Both the position numbers and the translations under genes were made by a program. From positions 1-15,017 of the forward strand of contig JBKPDL010000180.1 of the NCBI GenBank assembly GCA_046727855.1: DNA of 15,017 nucleotides, given 5' to 3'. This DNA comes from DASPWV01 sp046727855. Its GTDB lineage: Bacteria; Acidobacteriota; Vicinamibacteria; Vicinamibacterales; UBA2999. Positions 6,429 through 12,965 of the stretch are shown piece by piece (the stretch's first letter is position 1; every line of letters starts with the position of its first letter). Under the pieces are notes generated by a model. The model was not told where the DNA came from and ran no database searches. It was given only the letters and a program-made list of their open reading frames with translations.

Positions 6429-7691
6429 ATGAAGAGCTGGCGACCGCGATGGCCGTTTTGGGTGTTGATCGGAATACTCGTGACCGGCAGCATGCTGCTG
6501 ATTGCGCAAGACCAGGACACCATCCGCGTCAAAAGCCCGCTGTCCGCGAGCGACCTCGCGTTTCCACCCTACGTCGCCTCGCTTCTGGCCGCGCCGGTCC
6601 TCAAGGGTGATGCGTGGGCGGTGCTCCGCAATGGCGACGAAGTGTTTCCTCCCATGCTCGACGCCATTCGACAGGCACGCTCCCGCATCAGCCTCGAAAG
6701 CTTCATCTACGCAGACGGCATCGTGGGCGATCAGTTCACGCAGGCGCTTGTTGAAGCGGCGCGCCGCGGCGTTACTGTTCGCATCGTGCTCGATGCGATT
6801 GGGGGCGAGCTCTCAAAAGAGTCACAACAGAAGCTCATCGACGCAGGCGCCGCGCTTGTGATGTTCAACCCCGTGCGTCCGTGGACGCTCGAAGAAACGA
6901 ACTACCGCACGCACCGAAAAGTGCTGGTCGTCGACGGGTCGGTGGGCTTCACCGGAGGGGTTGGCATTGCCGATCATTGGCTGGGAAATGGCGATGCCGA
7001 AGAGCACTGGCGCGATACGCACCTCAAAGTGGTCGGCCCCGGGGTGCGCGCGCTCGAAGGGGCGTTTTACGAGAACTGGCTGGAGTCGGGCGGCGAAACC
7101 GTTCCGGCGCTCGATCCCGAACGTCCCGCACACGACACCGGAACACGGGCGATCGTCGTGTGGAGCAATCCAACAGGTGGAGCGAGCAACGTCAAGCTGC
7201 TCTATCTGCTCGCCATCGCGGGCGCGCGACAGCAAATCGATATCGCATCTCCGTATTTCATCCTCGACGAATCGACGCGATGGTCAATCGACGAGGCAAG
7301 GCGGCGCGGCGTACGCATACGTCTCGTCACCGACGGTGAAATCACCGACTCTAAACCTGTGAAGTACGCGAGCCGCGAAGGGTACGAAGACTTGTTGAGA
7401 GTCGGCGTCGAAATTTACGAATACCAGCCGACCATGATGCACGTGAAGGCGATCGTCATAGACGGCGTGTTCACGGTCGCGGGCACCGCGAACTTCGACA
7501 ACCGATCGTTCGAGCTGAACGACGAGTTGACGGTGGCGGCCTGGGACCGGCAGCTTGCGGGCGCGCTGTCGCGTGATTTTGACGCCGACCTGACGCGTTC
7601 GAAGCGCATCACGCTCGAGGAATGGAGCCGTCGCGGACTGCTCGAACGGTCACGTGAGATTTTCTGGGGAATGTTTGGCGAGCTCTTCTGA
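6429..7691 (+). CDS. Phospholipase D-like / cardiolipin synthase-type enzyme with two HKD motifs
   Basis: A 420-residue member of the PLD superfamily. A membrane anchor lies at about 9-26 (PFWVLIGILVTGSMLLI) with a basic N-terminus (KSWRPRW), so the catalytic part should be periplasmic or at the outer face of the inner membrane. The first catalytic motif is H162-R-K164-x4-D169 followed by GFTGG, and the second is H338-V-K340-x4-D345 followed by AGTANFDNRSFELNDE, both intact. The ALDAIRQARSRISLESFIY-like lead-in (residues 77-94) and the C-terminal WSRRGLLERSREIFWGMF helix resemble ClsA/ClsB cardiolipin synthases, which transfer phosphatidyl groups between lipids. Hydrolysis of phospholipids is the alternative. 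ATG at 6429 is the first in frame and places the anchor properly. Its divergent neighbour is KL-A. Confidence 0.93.
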   Translation: MKSWRPRWPFWVLIGILVTGSMLLIAQDQDTIRVKSPLSASDLAFPPYVASLLAAPVLKGDAWAVLRNGDEVFPPMLDAIRQARSRISLESFIYADGIVGDQFTQALVEAARRGVTVRIVLDAIGGELSKESQQKLIDAGAALVMFNPVRPWTLEETNYRTHRKVLVVDGSVGFTGGVGIADHWLGNGDAEEHWRDTHLKVVGPGVRALEGAFYENWLESGGETVPALDPERPAHDTGTRAIVVWSNPTGGASNVKLLYLLAIAGARQQIDIASPYFILDESTRWSIDEARRRGVRIRLVTDGEITDSKPVKYASREGYEDLLRVGVEIYEYQPTMMHVKAIVIDGVFTVAGTANFDNRSFELNDELTVAAWDRQLAGALSRDFDADLTRSKRITLEEWSRRGLLERSREIFWGMFGELF

Positions 7692-7815
7692 CCGCGGCGT
7701 CGCGCTCGCGCTTTCGCAGGACGACGCGCAAACCTGGACCGTTCGTCAGCCCCGTAAGTACCCGCGGCAGCTTCCGAACACCAGGCATCCCGGGCACCTT
7801 AGGCACGTTCGCCAG
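7692..7815. repeat. Gap with a three-unit 9-base repeat
   Basis: Between the convergent PLD and orphan genes lie three 9-base units with the core GGCA: CCAGGCATC (7781-7789), CCGGGCACC (7790-7798) and TTAGGCACG (7799-7807). The rest of the gap shows nothing recognisable and no clear terminator. Confidence 0.35.
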
Positions 7816-8154
7816 TCACAACCAGGTCAGGCTGTCCCGCGCATCGGGCTTTGCGCGGCGCCAGTGATCCTGCAGCTGCGCACAGGCTTCGATGAACGGA
7901 TTGATGCCGATGTCGGCCCACCTGCGGAGCGTGTCAGGGGTTATGCGCGCCTTGAGGGTGATCGTCCGCATGCCGGGAGCAGCCTCCACCGGCAGAATTG
8001 TCACGTGCGCTTCCCAGGCGCCGTCAACCCACACGAACGGCGCTTGTTCGACCCGCGCGGCGAGTCCGTCACTGGTCTTGAGAAGGGCGCCCCTGCATGT
8101 CCACTCGGGCCTCGTGGCTAGAAAAGATTGTTTTGATTCAGAAAAAATCACCAC
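7816..8154 (-). CDS. Hypothetical protein, 112 residues
   Basis: No family is recognised. The frame reads like a real soluble protein, with spaced Trp, Asp and Glu and alternating strands: CRGALLKTSDGLAARVEQAP, then WVDGAWEAHVTILPVEAAPG, then TITLKARITPDTLRRWADIG and a C-terminal helix ending in WRRAKPDARDSLTWL. No signal peptide or membrane segment is present, so it is probably cytoplasmic. The start used is GTG at 8154, with GGAAAG about 11 bases upstream; the sequence before it is A+T-rich and could hold the promoter. The opposite-strand frame covering the same bases is rich in Arg, Pro and His and lacks protein-like features. It stands alone between convergent and same-strand neighbours, with no hint of function. 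Confidence 0.55.
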   Translation of the reverse strand: MVIFSESKQSFLATRPEWTCRGALLKTSDGLAARVEQAPFVWVDGAWEAHVTILPVEAAPGMRTITLKARITPDTLRRWADIGINPFIEACAQLQDHWRRAKPDARDSLTWL

Positions 8155-8192
8155 AGCATTTGTCGCTTTCCGACATTAATGATCGCATGATG

Positions 8193-8208
8193 CCCGTAAA
8201 AGTACGGG
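8193..8208 (-). terminator. Small hairpin downstream of the M23 gene
   Basis: CCCGTA, an AAAG loop and TACGGG form a perfect 6-bp stem, 41 bases beyond the peptidase stop codon on the minus strand. No T-run follows. It may end the L,D-transpeptidase/M23 transcript, or mark the 5' region of the orphan gene to the left. Confidence 0.35.
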
Positions 8209-8248
8209 TCGCGCAAGCTCAACGGCGTTTAATGCACCACCAAGTCCG

Positions 8249-8977
8249 TTAGCGCAGCACCAGCGCAGGATCGAGAGGCGTCCCCTCCCACCAATTCTTC
8301 TCCGCACCCAGGCGCGTGATCGAAAAATGAAGGTGGGGCGTGTTGGGCGCTGCGTTGCCGCTCGTCCCGACATAGCCGATAACCTGCCCGCGGATGACGG
8401 TTTGGCCTTCTTTGAGATCGGCGGCATAGCGATCGAGGTGCGCGTAGTAGTAGTTAAAACGTTCCGTCGGATCGAACTGATAGATCGTCAGACCACCACG
8501 GGCACTGGTGAACAGCTTCACGATACGGCCGTCCTCCACCGCCAGCACCGGCGTTCCGCGCGTTGCCAGAATATCGAGCGCTTCGTGCTGGCGACCAGTG
8601 CCGCGATCATCGTCGTAGTTTGAGACGATCTGTTCGCGCGGAATTCCTTGCACGGGAACGGTCAATCGCCGCGTCTTCAACTCCTCGAGGTCTTCTTCCG
8701 CGGTGGCAAGCGCGGACGCGGGCGCCGGCGCCGCGGGTGCCGCTTTGAGCACGGCATGCGTTTCAGGAGCGTCGGGGATCGCCCCTTCGCGCGGCCTCGG
8801 AGGCGACACCACGGGACGCACGCGATCGGCGGCTGGGTGCCGGACATCCGGCTCAGGAGCCGCGGACGTCGATGATCCCAGGAAGTTCGCGCCCGCCCAC
8901 CACAGACCCATAATCACGATCAACGTGAGCCAGGGCGCCAACACATCGTCACGAAAGAAGCGGCGGCGGCGGCGCAT
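8249..8977 (-). CDS. Membrane-anchored M23 (LytM-type) peptidase
   Basis: A 242-residue cell-wall metallopeptidase candidate that cleaves peptide cross-links in peptidoglycan. The N-terminus is basic (MRRRRRFFRD), then a membrane segment lies at 13-33 (LAPWLTLIVIMGLWWAGANF), so the enzyme domain is periplasmic. A Pro/Ala linker with a short Glu-rich helix (AEEDLEELKTRR) spans about 36-105. The M23 domain is at 108-242 and contains the zinc ligands H131 and D135 (HEALD), the H180 of YYYAHLD, and H215/H217 in PHLHFS, so it appears catalytically complete. The family-typical GTPVLAVEDGRIV and GQVIGYVGTSGN strands are present. It begins 6 bases after the L,D-transpeptidase stop, with no clear Shine-Dalgarno of its own, so coupling to the upstream gene is likely. 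Confidence 0.93.
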   Translation of the reverse strand: MRRRRRFFRDDVLAPWLTLIVIMGLWWAGANFLGSSTSAAPEPDVRHPAADRVRPVVSPPRPREGAIPDAPETHAVLKAAPAAPAPASALATAEEDLEELKTRRLTVPVQGIPREQIVSNYDDDRGTGRQHEALDILATRGTPVLAVEDGRIVKLFTSARGGLTIYQFDPTERFNYYYAHLDRYAADLKEGQTVIRGQVIGYVGTSGNAAPNTPHLHFSITRLGAEKNWWEGTPLDPALVLR

Positions 8978-8983
8978 GAGTCG

Positions 8984-9994
8984 TCAGCGAAGCACCACTT
9001 TGGTGCCTGGCCCCACCAGCGCAGCGAGACGCGTGGCGTCCCAGTTGGTCAACCGAATACAGCCGTGCGATTCGGTGTATCCGATGCGCGAAGGTTCCGG
9101 CGTTCCATGAATGCCGTAGTGCTCTTTGCTCAAATCAATCCATATCGAGCCGACAGGATTGTTTGGTCCGGGCGCTAGCTTCGCTTTCGAATGAGCGGGG
9201 TCCGCGTCCCAAAACAGATCCGGGTTGTAGTTGAATGAAGGATTGCGATCGATACCAGTGACCTTCCATTCACCGACAGGCAACGGATCATTCTGGCTGC
9301 CGACGGTGACCGGGGCGTGGAACACGACGTTGCCGCTCGCGTCCTCCACTACTAACGTCTTCGTCGCGTCCGTTACGGTGATCACGAGGTCCGTCCGATT
9401 CGCGGCTTGCGTTGCGTCGGTTGTCCCGCGGCCGGCCGTTGTCTTCGGCGCGGGCGGCACAAATGGCTCGACATTCGGCACCTTGATCACTTCGCCCTCT
9501 CTGTACTTGACGCCGGGGTTCCAGCGCGCAAGGGCGGCCGGACTGGTGTGAAACCGCTCGGCGAGCATCTCGCTCACCGACGTGTAGGTCAAGGCCGGCA
9601 GATCGGCTTTCTTCACCATGTCCTCGGGAATGGATTTCACAAAGGGCCCGGCGACGTCGGCAGCGCTGATCGCGTAGGTCGACAGCGGGTCTTGGAACGC
9701 CGGCCCGAGGCGCGAAGCGGTGGCGCTATCGATCTGCCCGGTCGGCGTCAGGCCTTGCGCTTGCTGAAACGCCTCGAGCGCGCTTTCGGTGTTCTTGCCG
9801 CCCTTACCATCAATCACTCCAGGCGAATAGCCTGCGCGATCGAGGCCAACCTGAGCCCCGAGCATCTTGTCGGGTTCTTCGGCGGCGGGAGCCGCCGTCT
9901 TCTGCGCCTGAGCTGAAGCAGCCGGCGTCTGAGCGGCGGCTGGGTAAATCGCGAAAGTCAGGATAACGACAACACTAGCAAACAAACGAACCAT
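8984..9994 (-). CDS. L,D-transpeptidase (YkuD) with peptidoglycan-binding and LysM-like domains
   Basis: An exported 336-residue enzyme that forms 3-3 peptidoglycan cross-links or attaches proteins to the wall. The signal peptide is at 1-21 (MVRLFASVVV...YPAAAQ). A PGB1-type domain lies at about 44-98 (GAQVGLDRAGYSPGVIDG, FQQAQGLTPTGQID), and a LysM-like stretch at 137-173 (VSEMLAERFHTSPAALARWN...GEVIKVP). The YkuD domain spans 200-336 with YGIHGTPEP (H296) and SHGCIRL, C312 being the catalytic cysteine. ATG at 9994 is chosen because the signal peptide starts there; GGAGG precedes it by only 2 bases, which is unusually close. An in-frame ATG at 10051 adds 19 residues that are not signal-like. 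It is first gene of a two-gene unit with the M23 peptidase, and divergent from KL-B. Confidence 0.93.
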   Translation of the reverse strand: MVRLFASVVVILTFAIYPAAAQTPAASAQAQKTAAPAAEEPDKMLGAQVGLDRAGYSPGVIDGKGGKNTESALEAFQQAQGLTPTGQIDSATASRLGPAFQDPLSTYAISAADVAGPFVKSIPEDMVKKADLPALTYTSVSEMLAERFHTSPAALARWNPGVKYREGEVIKVPNVEPFVPPAPKTTAGRGTTDATQAANRTDLVITVTDATKTLVVEDASGNVVFHAPVTVGSQNDPLPVGEWKVTGIDRNPSFNYNPDLFWDADPAHSKAKLAPGPNNPVGSIWIDLSKEHYGIHGTPEPSRIGYTESHGCIRLTNWDATRLAALVGPGTKVVLR

Positions 9995-10063
9995 GACCTC
10001 CGGTAGAGCAAGACTCCTACCAGACTCGATGGCCCGGCGCGCGCATTGCATCGCACCTCAGGT

Positions 10064-11257
10064 ATGCGGGTCCACCGACGAGCTGTCCTCACGGTGTGCG
10101 CAGTGGTCACCCTTGTACTGGGATTGCTCTACACATCCGGGGCGTTACTCGGGCGTGGCGAGGAGAAACGCGAGTCAGCAATAGCCCAACCGGACGAGGC
10201 CCCGCGGTGGCAGTCCGAGAAGCCAAAGATCAAACCGGCAAAGGTGAGCGACGCGCAGCGTCATGAGCTTCTCCGTCGCGCGCACGTCTGGCGTCAGCCG
10301 CGGACGCCGATCGAACAAGTGAACTTCGCCTCTGACCCGCACCAACCCAAATCGATCGCATGCCGGTTCCGTGTGACCGAACTCGGCGGCACCACGCCAA
10401 AGTTCGATTGCAACCTCGAGAATGGCGAGCTCACTCGCGTCAAGTACGGCAAGACCGGCGAGGTGCCCGGCGAAGTCGCTTCCACGCGACTCCTTCGCGC
10501 GCTTGGATTCGGCGCCGACTACGTCCAGTTCGTGGAGCAGTTGAAGTGCTATGGCTGTCCTGAGGAACCGTTCTCGGTCATGAAAGCCGTCGAAATCACG
10601 CACGCCGAACAGCTCTATAAGAGCTTGATGTTGAGTTACGACGACTACGAGCAGTTCGACTGGCCTGCGATCGAACGGCGCTTCGAAGGGCTCCCCGTAG
10701 AGACTGAACAGATGTCAGGCTGGGCGATGTTCGAGTTGGACAAGATCGATGCAAGGAAAGGCGGCGCACCTCGTCATCACATCGACGCGTTGCGGCTGCT
10801 CTCCGTCTTTCTTGCGCATTGGGACAACAAAGCGGAAAACCAGCGGCTCGTTTGTCTCTCGGACGTCGATCCCGATCAAGCGGAGAAATGTGAGCGGCCG
10901 TTCCTGTTGCTGCAGGACGTGGGCTCGACGTTCGGCCCGGCCAAGGTCGATCTCGAGGCATGGAAGAAGGCGCCGATATGGGAGGAGCGCAGCACCTGCC
11001 TGACGTCGATGCGCGAGCTTCCGTTCAACGGCGCCACGTTTGGAGAGTCCCGTATCTCCGAAGAAGGGCGCAGGTTTCTCGCGGACATGCTCACCCGCTT
11101 GAGCGATCGTCAACTCATGGACCTCTTCACGACGTCGCGCTTTGACGACGAGCTCGGGTTGATGCGGCGTAGCTCGGCGATTGCGGATTGGGTGAGCGTG
11201 TTCAAGGCTCGCGTGCGTTTGATCGCCGATGGGGCGCCGTGTCCGGCAGCGACCTAG
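10064..11257 (+). CDS. Membrane-anchored kinase-like protein with HxDxKxxN and DxG motifs (KL-B)
   Basis: A 397-residue protein from ATG at 10064; TTG at 10046 is possible, and neither has a clear Shine-Dalgarno. The basic N-terminus MRVHRR and a membrane segment at 8-26 place the body outside the inner membrane. Kinase-fold landmarks appear in order: RVKYG with K127, E137 in the helix GEVASTRLLRALGF, HWDNKAEN at 252-259 (H252, D254, K256, N259, closely matching the HRDLKPEN catalytic loop), and QDVGSTFG with D285 of the DxG motif. The C-terminus has FLADMLTRLSDRQLMDLF, matching the same place in KL-A. Eight cysteines, including KCYGC (161-165), fit a disulfide-bonded extracytoplasmic domain. 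Family recognition stops at 'uncharacterised'; kinase activity is inferred from motifs only. Its stop overlaps that of MPE2 in CTAG. Confidence 0.8.
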   Translation: MRVHRRAVLTVCAVVTLVLGLLYTSGALLGRGEEKRESAIAQPDEAPRWQSEKPKIKPAKVSDAQRHELLRRAHVWRQPRTPIEQVNFASDPHQPKSIACRFRVTELGGTTPKFDCNLENGELTRVKYGKTGEVPGEVASTRLLRALGFGADYVQFVEQLKCYGCPEEPFSVMKAVEITHAEQLYKSLMLSYDDYEQFDWPAIERRFEGLPVETEQMSGWAMFELDKIDARKGGAPRHHIDALRLLSVFLAHWDNKAENQRLVCLSDVDPDQAEKCERPFLLLQDVGSTFGPAKVDLEAWKKAPIWEERSTCLTSMRELPFNGATFGESRISEEGRRFLADMLTRLSDRQLMDLFTTSRFDDELGLMRRSSAIADWVSVFKARVRLIADGAPCPAAT

Positions 11258-12219
11258 CGATCGGTGTCATCGATGCGCTGGTAGAGCGCACCGGCATCCA
11301 CGGTCTCTCCCTTGCGCGAGATCGCCTGGAAGGACATGACATCGCGTTCGATCTCGACGAGCAGGAAGTGGTAATCCGTGTCGAATGCGCGCGCCACCAT
11401 CGGTGACGAGGAGCTGTCGCCGTAGCGCAGCGAGCCTGCCCCGCCTGAGACGAAATACTGAATACCGCCTTGCAACCGCGAGCGCATGTAGAAGTGCTCG
11501 TGCCCTGAGAACACGACATCGACGCCGCAGCGCTGGAACACGGCTTCGAGTGTTGCGCGGAATGCTGCCGCGCCGTGACGGTAGCGTCCCGACGTATACA
11601 TCGGATGATGGAAGAAGCAGAGCTTCCATCGCGAGTCGGATCTGCAGATCTCGCGCTCGATCCAGCGTCGCTGCTCGCCGTCGAGCGTGACGGTGTCGAT
11701 GGCAAAGAATCGCACGCTGGTCAGCAACCGCGTCACCGGATCCTCGGGCGGCCGGAAGGTGTAGTAGCGATTTCCCTGCATGTTGAACGGCGCGTAGCTC
11801 ACTTGCCGCGGATCGTCGTGGTTGCCAAGGACCGCGTAAAACTTGACGCCCTCGTCAAGCAATGGCTGATACGGCTTCTCGAACTTTTCGCGGTAATCCT
11901 CTGTCGAGGCAGGACCTTCGTAAATGTTGTCGCCGTTCATCAGCACGAACGAATAGCGGAACTTCTGCCGGAATGCCACCATCTGCGCGGCGACGTCGTA
12001 TTGCGGCCGATTGCCGCGGCCGCTGTCGCCGATCACGGCAAATTTGACGGAGCCGACGTGATTGGGAAGCGCCAGCGCACCGGGGTCGACTGATCCCGTG
12101 TCGAGCGGCAGCACCTCGCGCAGTTCGGACGCTCCCGCGCCGCGAGCGTCCACCGGCCGCGTGTCGCGATCACACGCGCTGCCCAGCATGAGCAGAAGAA
12201 GAAGTACTAGCTTCCGCAC
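11254..12219 (-). CDS. Lipoprotein-type metallophosphoesterase (MPE2)
   Basis: A 321-residue calcineurin-like phosphoesterase with an N-terminal lipoprotein-like signal, VRKLVLLLLLMLGSAC, where C16 would be lipidated; the lipobox is imperfect (GSAC). Metal-binding motifs are complete: GDSG 64-67, GDNIY 96-100, GNHDD 132-136, FHHP 203-206 and GHEHFY 239-244. The domain begins almost directly after a short linker, without the purple-acid N-terminal domain of MPE1. GTG at 12219 is chosen because the signal begins there. The frame is open to 12420, but those residues look untranslated and would run across the divergent gene at 12331. It is clearly paralogous to MPE3 (shared PFNMxGxRYYTF, VRFFA[IL]D, GIQYF). 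The substrate is unknown; organic phosphate scavenging in the periplasm is plausible. Confidence 0.9.
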   Translation of the reverse strand: MRKLVLLLLLMLGSACDRDTRPVDARGAGASELREVLPLDTGSVDPGALALPNHVGSVKFAVIGDSGRGNRPQYDVAAQMVAFRQKFRYSFVLMNGDNIYEGPASTEDYREKFEKPYQPLLDEGVKFYAVLGNHDDPRQVSYAPFNMQGNRYYTFRPPEDPVTRLLTSVRFFAIDTVTLDGEQRRWIEREICRSDSRWKLCFFHHPMYTSGRYRHGAAAFRATLEAVFQRCGVDVVFSGHEHFYMRSRLQGGIQYFVSGGAGSLRYGDSSSSPMVARAFDTDYHFLLVEIERDVMSFQAISRKGETVDAGALYQRIDDTDR

Positions 12220-12330
12220 GGGGCCCGCAGATGCACGAACTGCACCTTGTTGCCTTGGATCGGCCTCGGCCAGACGCTGGCACAAAACATGGAGGCGGAG
12301 GATTGTCGGAGTCTGCCTGAGGAGTAACAG
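12220..12330. promoter_or_regulatory. Divergent intergenic region between MPE2 and the orphan-MPE3 operon
   Basis: These 111 bases separate outward-facing starts, so promoters in both directions are expected. GAGGAG at 12319-12324 is the Shine-Dalgarno of the rightward gene, 6 bases before its ATG. No confident -35/-10 boxes and no pho-box-like direct repeat were seen. Confidence 0.45.
12319..12324 (+). promoter_or_regulatory. Ribosome binding site of the secreted orphan
   Basis: GAGGAG with a 6-base spacer (TAACAG) to the ATG at 12331. It fixes the start and supports this strand as coding. Confidence 0.8.
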
Positions 12331-12945
12331 ATGAGAGTGGTCTACGTCGCGATGCTCGCGGTTCAGCTGGCCTGCATGGACCTCGCGGTCGGTGCACAGG
12401 CTAAGCCGTCCGCCACCCAAGCGGCTAACCGCACCGTCTCCAACGGCGGCGTCAACGCGGCCGCCGCGGCGGTCGCTGCGTTCCAGGAACGCCTCAAAGC
12501 GTATGTTGCCTTCCGCAACAAAGTCGAGGCGACGGTGCCGCAGCTGACGGAGACGAGCGACCCCGCAAAAATTTCCGCGCGCGAGCGCGCGCTCGGCGAA
12601 GCCTTGATCAAGGCGCGGCCGGACGCACGCCGGGGTGAGTACTTCGTCGCCGAAGCCATGCCCGTGCTCGTCGACACGATCAAAAAAGATTTCGCCAAAC
12701 GCACCGCCGCCGAACGCAAGGCGCTCATTGTGGAATTGCCGAAGGCTGGCGTCAACGTCACCGCCAATAGCCTCTATCCCACGACCATTCCGCTAGCAAC
12801 ATTTCCCCCCAACCTGCTGAAAGCGCTGCCCGAGCTGCCACGGGAGCTCGAGTACCGCATCGTGTATCGCGATCTGATCCTCCGCGACCATGAGGGTAAT
12901 TACGTCGTGGATATTGCACCCGGTGTGTTTCCGATTCCGATGTAG
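12331..12945 (+). CDS. Secreted hypothetical protein, acidobacterial type
   Basis: A 204-residue exported protein. The signal peptide spans about 1-24 (MRVVYVAMLAVQLACMDLAV, then GAQA as cleavage site); C15 lies inside the hydrophobic core and is unlikely to be a lipobox. The mature part has a helical segment FQERLKAYVAFRNKVEATVP (51-70), the stretch SDPAKISARERALGEALIKA (76-95), and a conserved-looking C-terminal module from PLATFPPNLLKALPELPREL (154-173) to YRDLILRDHEGNYVVDIAPG (179-198). I recognise this layout as a widespread uncharacterised secreted family of Acidobacteria, with no assigned function. The start is firm: GAGGAG lies 6 bases upstream. It is first of an apparent operon, 20 bases before MPE3. 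Confidence 0.85.
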   Translation: MRVVYVAMLAVQLACMDLAVGAQAKPSATQAANRTVSNGGVNAAAAAVAAFQERLKAYVAFRNKVEATVPQLTETSDPAKISARERALGEALIKARPDARRGEYFVAEAMPVLVDTIKKDFAKRTAAERKALIVELPKAGVNVTANSLYPTTIPLATFPPNLLKALPELPRELEYRIVYRDLILRDHEGNYVVDIAPGVFPIPM

Positions 12946-12965
12946 CCGTTGGGGAGAAGTTGATC

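Noticed and set aside
7654..8121. Plus-strand open frame of 155 codons following the PLD gene
   Set aside because: It starts inside the PLD gene, is rich in Arg, Pro, Gly and His without protein-like pattern, and lies opposite the more convincing 112-residue frame.
12280..12300. Sigma-54-like TGGCAC before the secreted orphan
   Set aside because: The matching GC element at the required distance is missing.
12220..12420. Longer N-terminus for MPE2 starting at 12420
   Set aside because: The extra residues precede an excellent lipoprotein-like leader and would overlap the divergent gene with a strong Shine-Dalgarno at 12331.
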